DNA of 64,000 nt from Zavarzinella sp. (lineage in GTDB: Bacteria > Planctomycetota > Planctomycetia > Gemmatales > Gemmataceae), in NCBI GenBank assembly GCA_041399155.1, contig JAWKTI010000001.1, forward strand, positions 1,302,001 to 1,366,000. Reading direction: 5' to 3'. Positions 19,496 through 27,481 of this stretch are shown here, in pieces (positions within the stretch are counted from its first letter, which is position 1; every line of letters starts with the position of its first letter). The notes beneath the pieces are model-generated. The model did no database searches and was not told where the DNA came from. It was given only the letters and a program-made list of their open reading frames with translations. A program made the position numbers and the translations under genes.

Positions 19496-21403
19496 ATGGC
19501 GAAACCACTCCCGACAAACGTCAGCACCAGTTTTGGTAATTTTCTCAAGCAGTTTTTTGAGAAAACCCCTGTTCCAGGTCAAACATTCGAACAGAATCAA
19601 CTGATTTCATTTGGAAACACCAACCATATCATTGCAACATACCTGGGCAGTAACGGGCACACCGCTCGAATGGTGACGAAACCGGCTGAAGATAGTGATA
19701 ATCGCCACTATTTAATGCTTGTTGAACAGGCAGGGCATTTTTCTGCTACCGAAGAGATTGAGGCCAGTTTACAGGCACCCCACACTCCTACCCGGTCACT
19801 GGTTGTTTCCGATGCCACCTTAATGGTGACAAAATCCTTTCTTCCGCCCGTACCATGGCCGAGTATTGAGTGGGAAAAGGCAATTGTCGAAACAGCTGGT
19901 AAAGAATTGTGCCTGCCAATTCACCAACACCACACGTCCCCACACGCACAATACCTCTTACAGCAAATTCCTGAAGGTACTCCGCTTGATCGTGCATGGG
20001 CAGCACCAATAACGCCATGGTCAACCAAATTTCGCTGGTTAATGGCTATCGTTCGGACTTTGCAACAATTTGCTGGCGTCGGAGTGTTATGCCCACTTCT
20101 CCGACCAGAGATGTTTCTGGTTGATCAAGCAGGACGCCTGATTTGGTGGGATTTGTCTTCATTGGTGCCTTTACCGATTCCAGAAGGCTATCAACCACCA
20201 AAAGTCATCGAATTGGCTCCTGAATTGTTGGAATCTCCACAATTAGCTGATTTTCGAGCCGGAATTTATGCTTTTGGCATGCTTTTTGCTAGACTCTCGT
20301 GTGGTCTGGATGCGATCCACGAAATGATTCAGGAAGATTCTTTTGTTCCATTGCTGAACGCTACTGCCATGACGATGCCGGAATGGATGCGGATCATGAC
20401 GAAATGTCTGTTTCCAACCATTCCACGGCGTTTTCCCACGCCAGCACAAAAGTCAATCGATCCCACCGGTTTTTCGGAGTTGCTCGAAGCATTGCAAACT
20501 TGCGAGCTAGAAGTCTGTCGACATCATTTTGCGATAGCTACCGCAACGAACATTGGCACGGTGCGTTCCGGCAACGAAGATGCAGTGGGAGTCATGATCG
20601 AGCAGGTTCATCGTCATGCAACCCAAAGAGAGCGCGCGATTGTCGTACTGGCGGATGGCATGGGAGGGATGGCAAGTGGGGAAGTTGCTGCACGCATTAC
20701 CGTTGATAAAATCCGCACTGAACTTGCCCGTGATTTAGGAATTACCAGTAGAGCTGCTGAGCAACAGACAAATCCTGAAGACATTCTGGCTGCGAGCGTT
20801 GCTTCAGAGAATAATACCGCAAAACTAGTGGCTCCCGATTCGAAGATCCCCACTGGCAAACACGTTCAGGAACAATATGCAACAAAGCTCTATTCGTTGA
20901 TTGAAGCCACCAACATGGAAGTGTTGGCAACGGGTAACAGCACTGGTTCCGCAGGTATGGGGTGTACGCTTGAAGCGTTAATTCTTGACAACGAAATCGC
21001 CGTTGTGGGACATGTGGGTGACAGCAGAGTCTATCACTATCGGAATGGGAAACTGACTTTAATTACCACCGATCAGACTCGCGTCAACCGGATGCTGATC
21101 AATGGTCAATTGACTGTTGAAGAAGCATTGAACCATCCGAGACGTTCGGAGTTGGAACAGGCCATCGGCGGTAGACCGGCGATTTTTCCAGACATTCATC
21201 AATTTACCACCCAGCCAGGAGATCGCCTGTTAATATGTAGTGATGGATTGACTGGTGTTGTAAACGATTCTGTGCTCGAAGCGATCCTTTCAGAAGCGTG
21301 GACGGTGGAAAAAATGGCCAATTACATGTTAAGTGTTGCCATGGCTGCCGGTGCGGACGATAACGTGACGGTTGCGGTGATCGAAGTGATCGGTGCCTCC
21401 TGA
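19496..21403 (+). CDS. Pseudokinase - PP2C phosphatase fusion protein
   Basis: A 635-residue two-part signalling protein. Residues ~350-635 form a PP2C-type Ser/Thr phosphatase with all metal-binding motifs: RSGNEDAVG, VLADGMGGMASGE, GHVGDSRVY, ICSDGLTG and GADDNVTVAV. Residues ~25-335 look like a protein-kinase fold in decay. VLCPLLRPEMFLVD stands where HRDLKPENILLD would be, WWDLSS replaces DFG, and APELLESPQLADFRAGIYAFGMLFA matches the APE-to-helix-F region. The catalytic HRD and DFG aspartate motifs are therefore not conserved. The kinase-like part probably regulates or targets the phosphatase. It is in an operon with the FHA gene. Confidence 0.88.
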   Translation: MAKPLPTNVSTSFGNFLKQFFEKTPVPGQTFEQNQLISFGNTNHIIATYLGSNGHTARMVTKPAEDSDNRHYLMLVEQAGHFSATEEIEASLQAPHTPTRSLVVSDATLMVTKSFLPPVPWPSIEWEKAIVETAGKELCLPIHQHHTSPHAQYLLQQIPEGTPLDRAWAAPITPWSTKFRWLMAIVRTLQQFAGVGVLCPLLRPEMFLVDQAGRLIWWDLSSLVPLPIPEGYQPPKVIELAPELLESPQLADFRAGIYAFGMLFARLSCGLDAIHEMIQEDSFVPLLNATAMTMPEWMRIMTKCLFPTIPRRFPTPAQKSIDPTGFSELLEALQTCELEVCRHHFAIATATNIGTVRSGNEDAVGVMIEQVHRHATQRERAIVVLADGMGGMASGEVAARITVDKIRTELARDLGITSRAAEQQTNPEDILAASVASENNTAKLVAPDSKIPTGKHVQEQYATKLYSLIEATNMEVLATGNSTGSAGMGCTLEALILDNEIAVVGHVGDSRVYHYRNGKLTLITTDQTRVNRMLINGQLTVEEALNHPRRSELEQAIGGRPAIFPDIHQFTTQPGDRLLICSDGLTGVVNDSVLEAILSEAWTVEKMANYMLSVAMAAGADDNVTVAVIEVIGAS

Positions 21404-21404
21404 T

Positions 21405-22439
21405 TTACTTGGTTTTCCCAAGCTTTTTGGCAAAATCGTCCTGGAATTCCTTTACACTGAGACGTTGTTCACCTGTAACAGGGTCTTTACTGGCGGTTTT
21501 CATCACAATTCGGTGGGCTACCGGTCCATTTGCCAGCTTGGATTCATCCCCGCGTGCCAATGCAGCAAGGATTTCAACTGATCGGTAGCCAAAGTAATAC
21601 GGATCCTGCACCACAGTGGCATAAATGAGACCTTCATTAATTCCTTCGAGGGTGGGTTCGTATTCATCAAAGCTGACAATTTTAATCTTGCCCTGCAAAC
21701 CTTTTGATTTGGCGGCTTCGAGGCATTTTGGGGCGTTGTACGCCCACAATCCGACCATACAGATATTTTTTTCGGTTTCAGCCAGGATAGCCAGTGCATT
21801 ATTGGCGTTATTCAGGGCTTCTGCAGGTTTGGACCCATCAGTAATTGCTTCGTTCTTGTAAAGTTTGTATTTGCCCAGCTCTGTGGGTTTTGTTCCTTTC
21901 TTGCCAGTAATCCCGTCTAAAGTTCCTTGAAATCGCTCTTGAGCATTTGCCTGGGCAATTTCTCCCACGAAAATGGCAACTGTGCCTCCTTCGGGCATAA
22001 TTTCAGTCACCAGACGCCCAACAGCTTTACCAGCTTCATAATTATCGGTTCCCACATAACATTTTCGATTGCTTTTGGGGGCATCGTTATCCATGGTAAG
22101 TAAATTCACTTTATCTGCCACGAGTCGCAAACTTTCAGCTTGCTCCACAGGATTAATCACGCTCACCGCGATGCCGGAAACTCCCTGATTAACAAGATCG
22201 TTCACCATATCACGCTGTATTCCAACATCAGCTCTTTCTGGCCGGCGGAAAATCAGTTCAACGCCTTCTTTGGCTGCGGCTGTTTTGGCGCCTTCTTCAC
22301 AAATGTTCCAGAAATCTTCTGGATTGTTGGTGATAATCGCGACTTTTATTTTGGCAGAATCTGAATTCTTGCTGCAAGAAACAGAACTCAGCCCAAGCAG
22401 TGCAACACAAAAAGTGCTCAACAATTGACGCAGTTTCAT
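21405..22439 (-). CDS. Sugar-binding lipoprotein of an ABC transporter (RbsB-like)
   Basis: Periplasmic-binding-protein family 1 member, 344 residues, that should bind a sugar or similar small ligand outside the membrane. The signal ends in a lipobox (LSSVSCS), so it is lipid-anchored. Fold motifs include KVAIITNNPEDFW, GVSGIAVSVINP, LLTMDNDAP and KIVSFDEYEPTLEGI. I start at the ATG at 22439; the open frame continues 45 codons further upstream, but only this start gives a proper signal peptide. No permease or ATPase gene is adjacent, so its transport partners are encoded elsewhere or it acts as a sensor. It is convergent with the PP2C gene (one base apart). Confidence 0.9.
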   Translation of the reverse strand: MKLRQLLSTFCVALLGLSSVSCSKNSDSAKIKVAIITNNPEDFWNICEEGAKTAAAKEGVELIFRRPERADVGIQRDMVNDLVNQGVSGIAVSVINPVEQAESLRLVADKVNLLTMDNDAPKSNRKCYVGTDNYEAGKAVGRLVTEIMPEGGTVAIFVGEIAQANAQERFQGTLDGITGKKGTKPTELGKYKLYKNEAITDGSKPAEALNNANNALAILAETEKNICMVGLWAYNAPKCLEAAKSKGLQGKIKIVSFDEYEPTLEGINEGLIYATVVQDPYYFGYRSVEILAALARGDESKLANGPVAHRIVMKTASKDPVTGEQRLSVKEFQDDFAKKLGKTK

Positions 22440-22509
22440 TTTCAAATCTCGGAGAGAAAAACTTGTCGAAACAACACAAATTGAAATTCTACTGATAAGA
22501 CTGGAAAAA

Positions 22510-22839
22510 TTAACGGGTCGGGGGCGGTTTGTTGCGATCATTCCAACCTGGAACCGGACCTGGCGGGTCATCACTTAGCGGAGGTGGCACACTGATATCT
22601 TTGTTACCTCCATTACTGCTGGGTACAAAATCAGCACCCGGGCGGGGTGGTTCAGGTCCATTTTCATTTGGAAAGGGTACTGGTGGGATTTTGGGCGGTG
22701 CAGGCCCGTTTGTTCCCGGTTGAAATGGATCGGGACGCGCAGGCCCGGGTGCTGCCCAATCCAGTACATTGGCGATTGGTGCTGTACTGCACCCAGATAA
22801 TACGATTGTGAAGACGATGACAATTACGGTTCGCATCAT
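22510..22839 (-). CDS. Small proline-rich lipoprotein
   Basis: A 109-residue exported protein with a short hydrophobic leader and lipobox (IVLSGCS, cysteine near residue 17). The mature part is unusually rich in proline, glycine and asparagine, with repeated PGPxRPDPF, GPxPPKIPP and GPEPPRPG-like units. No fold is recognisable. It looks like a disordered, cell-wall- or envelope-spanning lipoprotein. It lies 70 bases upstream of the sugar-binding lipoprotein on the same strand, so they may be cotranscribed. Function unknown. Confidence 0.72.
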   Translation of the reverse strand: MMRTVIVIVFTIVLSGCSTAPIANVLDWAAPGPARPDPFQPGTNGPAPPKIPPVPFPNENGPEPPRPGADFVPSSNGGNKDISVPPPLSDDPPGPVPGWNDRNKPPPTR

Positions 22840-23249
22840 TTTTCGAGAATAAACGAGATTTACCCCTCGATCAAGATCAAAATAATCATCCAGTTGTAGT
22901 AAGTTGGTTCGATGTAACTAACTAGCGGAAAGTAACTTACAGAAATCGCGTGCGTAATATCTCGATTGAATCATCCATTGAAATGGGCGATTTTGTGCCC
23001 AGTTTGTTTCCTTGAGACGCATACATCTTAAAGCTTTTTCTTTTCAAAATTAGAAAAAAATATGATGAAAACGGGATCATTTTTGGGTTTGTTCTGTGAA
23101 AATCTGCAAAAGAACAAGTTTTCCACCACATACCATAGACGCTTGTTGCCAATGACTGTAGTTTGTAATACAGGGAAGACTCGTTTGCTAAGTTGTAATG
23201 TACAGCGTAGCACAAAGTTGTTTAATTTAATCTCTTTTGGAGAAATGAA
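22840..23249. other. AT-rich divergent intergenic region
   Basis: This 410-base gap lies between the small lipoprotein (leftward) and the 38-residue membrane peptide (rightward). It is clearly AT-richer than its surroundings and has no convincing gene. At 23146-23169 it carries TTGCCAAT and TTTGTAAT blocks nearly matching the promoter-like sequence ahead of the tRNA-Ser. Confidence 0.5.
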
Positions 23250-23366
23250 ATGCTGACGTGGATTCAAGAGAACTTCGTGATGTGGATCATTATCATGGTA
23301 GTAGTCTTGGGAGGCTTAATCGGTCTCTTGTTGTATCTACGTAAGAAAAGCCAGGATGATGATTGA
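23250..23366 (+). CDS. 38-residue single-pass membrane peptide
   Basis: A short frame starting MLTWIQENFVMWII, with a hydrophobic stretch of about 20 residues (MWIIIMVVVLGGLIGLLLYL) and a charged tail (RKKSQDDD). The positive residues just after the helix, followed by an acidic end, suggest a C-inside single-pass protein. A GGAGA ribosome site (23239-23243) lies six bases ahead of the ATG. Its stop abuts the stop of the YgfZ-like gene on the other strand. No homologue comes to mind. The good ribosome site, a clean helix and the tight packing support it as real. Confidence 0.62.
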   Translation: MLTWIQENFVMWIIIMVVVLGGLIGLLLYLRKKSQDDD

Positions 23367-24461
23367 TCACATTGTTATTCGTTTATTCCCTGCCACAGTG
23401 CCCAGAACGCTCGCTTCAATTTCCGAATCTCCTGACCTTATTTTTACATTGGTTCCAGCATTCTGGAATCCTCTGCGCAGGTAAGCACCGACAATCCATC
23501 CATCGAGCCCTGGTGACCAGGCAGTCGAAGTCACTATTCCGATTGGCGCCAGTTCTTCAGAAATCACTTCCGATTGTGGTTGGATTTCAATTGATGAGAT
23601 TGCTTTCATTAATACCCAGGAGCGGTTCACAAATCCCGTGCGGTCCCGAGACATAACGATCGGCTCTTGTCCAAGATAGCAGCCTTTGGAATAACTGACG
23701 CTTTCGAGGGCTCGCCCAATTTCCATAACAAATCTGTTATTGTCAAAATCCTTGCCTAACTTAGGCATTCCTGCTTCCAGACGACAGGTATCGTAGCACT
23801 TCAACCCAATTTGCGGAAGAAAGTTGTCTCGAAACAACTGAATCAGCTGGCCTGCAAACTCTTCGCTGACATGAATCGCGATACCTGGAAAGCCCAGCCG
23901 GGAATCAGTGCATAGAGATACCGGAATGTCGGCGATTTTGGATTCAATTATCTGGCGCTGAGGCAATTGTTCTGCCGGAACTCCGAGATTTTCTTCAATC
24001 CATGCCCCCGCGGTGGCACCACAAATGAGAAAAACAGCTCGAGGTGGATTCAACATTTCGATAGTGACGACTTCCGAAATCAGGTGCTTGTCCAGATGTG
24101 CAAACAGTTCTGGTGCGTAAGGAGCATCAATCTTCAGTTCAAATATCGAACCTTCTTTAGAAATTTTCTTATAAACTTCACAGAAAAATAATGTTTTGGC
24201 ACGATGATCGCAAAAAAACGTGGTGCACCAATGTTGATCCGATAAACCCATGATGTCATTGGTGCTGAGATTATGTAAAAAGGCAGCAGCGTCCCTGCCA
24301 GAAAGTTTCACCCATTGTGCGTGTGAACAGTCAATAAAACCAGACGATTGGTGTAATTGCCAGTATTCCTGCTCTAACCCACTCACCATCCAGGGGATTG
24401 TTCGATTCCCAACCAATACATCGCGTTTCGATTCTACTTCTGAATCATTTTGGGAATGCAC
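23367..24461 (-). CDS. ygfZ: Folate-binding YgfZ/GcvT-like protein
   Basis: A 364-residue protein of the YgfZ family, related to the GcvT aminomethyltransferase fold. It uses tetrahydrofolate in the maturation or repair of some iron-sulfur enzymes. The diagnostic motif KGCYLGQEPI is present near residue 245, within the conserved C-terminal half of the fold. Other GcvT-like landmarks are the N-terminal RDAAAFLHNLSTNDI and the C-terminal barrel. It has no signal peptide. It is monocistronic and convergent with the 38-residue peptide. Confidence 0.88.
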   Translation of the reverse strand: MHSQNDSEVESKRDVLVGNRTIPWMVSGLEQEYWQLHQSSGFIDCSHAQWVKLSGRDAAAFLHNLSTNDIMGLSDQHWCTTFFCDHRAKTLFFCEVYKKISKEGSIFELKIDAPYAPELFAHLDKHLISEVVTIEMLNPPRAVFLICGATAGAWIEENLGVPAEQLPQRQIIESKIADIPVSLCTDSRLGFPGIAIHVSEEFAGQLIQLFRDNFLPQIGLKCYDTCRLEAGMPKLGKDFDNNRFVMEIGRALESVSYSKGCYLGQEPIVMSRDRTGFVNRSWVLMKAISSIEIQPQSEVISEELAPIGIVTSTAWSPGLDGWIVGAYLRRGFQNAGTNVKIRSGDSEIEASVLGTVAGNKRITM

Positions 24462-24673
24462 GATACCGCCTCTCCTTCCATTTCATCAAGATAATTATTC
24501 TAGCAATGTACCAAAACGATAAATCAAAGAGAAAAATGAGTGATCCCTCATTTTTGTTTGCTGTACATGCTTCCTTATACCAAAAGTTCCTTTTTTCCGA
24601 CACAAAATGAAAAAGTGTGATAAACTGTACAAAACTGTGCATCGTCACCGTTTGAGTACTTACTTGCACCCAC

Positions 24674-26062
24674 ATGGCAAAGATCGATCACGTATTATCC
24701 GTTATTTCTCAAACGCTGAATCTGCACGCTAGCGCATCTCTCGCCAAATTTGTCCCATTTGAAGACCACCTGTTGCAAGTCTGCAAAGTTATTTATGAGA
24801 ATATTGTTAAGAAAATGTCTGCCAATGAGTTTCGGGCAACATTTCGTGAGCTGATTTATTCTTCTCCCACGACAATCGACTTGCTGATTCAGGACTGCCT
24901 GATGGTATCTCGTCCACCGATACCAGATGAGTTCCACGATACTGTTCGCGATTATCTCCAATTGATTCCAATAGTGTGTCGCCAGGTATTTCGACGTTCT
25001 GGCGATGTTGATGGCATATCGGTTCCAGAATCCTTTCAAGTTACAGACCATAAAGAATTACTGCCACTTTTGCCAGATCGGCTTTCGTTCTATCAGGAGT
25101 GGGATCGACCGCTGAATCTGGATAATTGGGAATTGCGTAGATTGCGCGGCCTGGGTATCCACAGTGAAATATGGGAGTCTTACGACGACCAGCAGCCGGA
25201 ACTGTCTCCAGCAGCAATGAAATTCTGTACTGATAAGAAGTTATCGAGACGGATGCTGAATCAATTGGATTACATCCAGCAAATTCTGGATCTCGATTTT
25301 ATCCAGGGGTTGGTCCCGCTGCGTTCGGTTTTTCTGGATTGTGAAAATCCATGTTTTGAATACGTTCAGATGCCCGGTTACGACCTCGTCAGCATTATGA
25401 ACGAATTCCGCTGGCGACATAACAAACCAAGCATCAGTGATATTTCGATGATCGTGCGACGCATTTCTCGAATCATTGGAAAATTGCACCAGATTAACCC
25501 TAGGTTTGTGCATTGCGGGCTGAAACCAAGTAATGTGTTTATCATGCCACGGGATCGGGGTAGGGTAACTGCCTGGATTTCTGATATTGGTTGGTCGGGG
25601 ATCGCTTTACCAGATTCATTACAGGCCCCAACAGTTGTGCAGATGTTACGTCGTGGGCAGAGAGGGAGTAACAGTTACTTGTATTTTTCCCCACAACTAC
25701 GTGATGGCCATGCCCCGGTACCACAAGATGACGTGTATGCCATCGGCATGATCTGGTATCAGATGCTTTGCAACGACCCGACTGCGATACCGCGGGAAAA
25801 CGGTAAACTGGCTGAAGACTTATCCCAGTTTCAATTGCCTGTATCACAAATTCAATTGCTGGAAGCCTGTCTCCATCGCGACGTTTCTCGGCGACCGAAA
25901 GATGGTTTGGATTTATCCGATTGTCTGGCAGCAAACGCCTCCATTTACAAAAGCGATTCCGGAACTCATCAAGTTAATCAGACTAGCGAAGATTTGCATT
26001 TGAGCGAAATCATGGATGAACCGATTCGCCCGAAATTAAAACTAAAATCATCAGTCGATTGA
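24674..26062 (+). CDS. Pseudokinase with helical N-terminal extension
   Basis: A 462-residue protein-kinase-like polypeptide that has lost key catalytic residues. Residues 1-150 are a helical extension of unknown type. The kinase-like fold begins around WELRRLRGLGIHSEIWES (a glycine-loop relic). A lysine remains in AMKFCTD, but the catalytic loop reads VHCGLKPSN (HRD changed to HCG) and the DFG site reads SDIGWSG. The C-lobe DDVYAIGMIWYQ is recognisable. It therefore cannot use the normal phosphotransfer mechanism and more likely works as a scaffold or regulator. No membrane helix is visible. Its 3' end overlaps the convergent lyase gene by 12 bases. Confidence 0.88.
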   Translation: MAKIDHVLSVISQTLNLHASASLAKFVPFEDHLLQVCKVIYENIVKKMSANEFRATFRELIYSSPTTIDLLIQDCLMVSRPPIPDEFHDTVRDYLQLIPIVCRQVFRRSGDVDGISVPESFQVTDHKELLPLLPDRLSFYQEWDRPLNLDNWELRRLRGLGIHSEIWESYDDQQPELSPAAMKFCTDKKLSRRMLNQLDYIQQILDLDFIQGLVPLRSVFLDCENPCFEYVQMPGYDLVSIMNEFRWRHNKPSISDISMIVRRISRIIGKLHQINPRFVHCGLKPSNVFIMPRDRGRVTAWISDIGWSGIALPDSLQAPTVVQMLRRGQRGSNSYLYFSPQLRDGHAPVPQDDVYAIGMIWYQMLCNDPTAIPRENGKLAEDLSQFQLPVSQIQLLEACLHRDVSRRPKDGLDLSDCLAANASIYKSDSGTHQVNQTSEDLHLSEIMDEPIRPKLKLKSSVD

Positions 26063-27481
26063 TTTCAGATACGTTGCCAGTTTGTTGATGTTATCTGCAA
26101 ATGTTTCGGAACTCAGATAAACAGTACCTTTCGCCATTTTCGTCTGCCCAACAAGTTGTTCACCATTCGCTACGTCAACCCACCGTCCCTGAGAGTCCAA
26201 ATTTTTAATTAATTTTTGTGCATCCATGGCAGTAACTCTTTTGGATGATAAAAATGGATTCTTGCCTGCAGAACATTGTTCATACAATTGTTGCAGATTC
26301 TTTAGCTTGGAACGGGTTTTCCATCCATAATGGGAGGGCAACTGGTCATCTTTGTATGTGAGTTCGTACAGATTCCCAGTTCGAACAAAATACAACGGCT
26401 TGTTAGTGCCAAATTCGTAATATCGTGCCAGTAATTGATCGGGTAATTCAACAGATTGCAAGTACTTTAACGCTTTGGGAAACGGTTCCAGATATTTCTT
26501 ATCTTGGGTAACAATGGAGATTCGTAACAGAGTTTCAATCACATCCTGGGATTCGCTTCCAGCAATTGCTGGTGGTTCAAATTTTCTGGCCCACACTGGT
26601 ACCATCTCGTAATTGTATTGTTGTGCCCAGGCTGGTTGTGGTGCAGGAAGCTGTGCACAGATCAGAAAATTTCCGAGCTGCTGAATCGCCTGGAGGTATT
26701 TTTTGTCCTGAGTTTGCTGGTATACTTCGTTCAGGGTATGGAACATTTGCGAAGCTAGATTATCGTTCAGAGTGTATAAATCCCAGTAATTCTTGATTTT
26801 CCCTTCAGTTCGCCATCGTTCCGAAGGTAATGTCGCATTCTTTGCGGGGTATTCAGCTACTTTTCCCTGCCACCCTTGGGGGAAAGCACCATTCGGAAAC
26901 TGGGAAGCCAGCATTGCAGACAATGCATAATTCAATGAATCATTAATCTTTGGGTGTTTATGCTCCAGGGCGACATCTGCTTTTAACAGAAAGCGAATCG
27001 CCAGTTGGCTGATACCATCATCCCAAGTGGAATAATTTCGCCCTGTTCCCATCCCGTTACGATAAGCAGCAGTTCGTCCGCTTGCAGGGGAGAAAGAAAT
27101 GGAATTCGTCCAACCGCCAGATTTAAGTTGGCCATATACAAGTGCAAGCGCGACCCTTTCTACCGCTTTCAGGTATTGCGGGTCACGTGTCGCCTCCCAG
27201 GCTGCGAGATAGGCCATTCCCACATACGGTGTTCCTGGTGCCTGCACCCAGATTTGATCGGGTTGTGCAATTCCTTCACCATATCTTGTGCTGAGATCCA
27301 GTGAATAAAAATAGACATAGCCACCATGCTTTTCGACATGTTTGGTAAAGTATGCTGTCGCTTTGGCGATCGTTTCGACTACTTCTTTTTTCGTAGGATC
27401 TGCGGCATTTCCTGGAACTGCCATTTTGCAAAATAGTGCAAATAAGAATATCGAGATCAGATGCCGCAGGAATAAGATCAT
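26051..27481 (-). CDS. Secreted PL10-like pectate lyase
   Basis: Polysaccharide lyase family 10-like protein (476 residues), expected to cleave polygalacturonate by beta-elimination outside the cytoplasm. A signal peptide occupies residues 1-27. The alpha/alpha-toroid fold shows periodic GGW/GGY-type motifs (GGYVYFY, GGWTNSI). The PL10 signature block is QPAWAQQYNYEM...PVWARKFEPPAIAG. Its start overlaps the stop of the upstream cytochrome gene by ATGA, so translation is coupled. That places pectin-type lysis and periplasmic redox chemistry in one unit. The lyase assignment is by motif; substrate preference is not proven. Confidence 0.85.
   Translation of the reverse strand: MILFLRHLISIFLFALFCKMAVPGNAADPTKKEVVETIAKATAYFTKHVEKHGGYVYFYSLDLSTRYGEGIAQPDQIWVQAPGTPYVGMAYLAAWEATRDPQYLKAVERVALALVYGQLKSGGWTNSISFSPASGRTAAYRNGMGTGRNYSTWDDGISQLAIRFLLKADVALEHKHPKINDSLNYALSAMLASQFPNGAFPQGWQGKVAEYPAKNATLPSERWRTEGKIKNYWDLYTLNDNLASQMFHTLNEVYQQTQDKKYLQAIQQLGNFLICAQLPAPQPAWAQQYNYEMVPVWARKFEPPAIAGSESQDVIETLLRISIVTQDKKYLEPFPKALKYLQSVELPDQLLARYYEFGTNKPLYFVRTGNLYELTYKDDQLPSHYGWKTRSKLKNLQQLYEQCSAGKNPFLSSKRVTAMDAQKLIKNLDSQGRWVDVANGEQLVGQTKMAKGTVYLSSETFADNINKLATYLKSID

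Noticed and set aside
20299..20706. A 135-residue plus-strand frame inside the pseudokinase-PP2C gene
   Set aside because: Overlaps the real coding frame, with low-complexity Ser/Arg/His-rich sequence typical of an out-of-frame read.
22937..23215. A 92-residue minus-strand frame in the AT-rich gap
   Set aside because: No ribosome site or family resemblance, compositionally like random AT-rich DNA; treated as intergenic.
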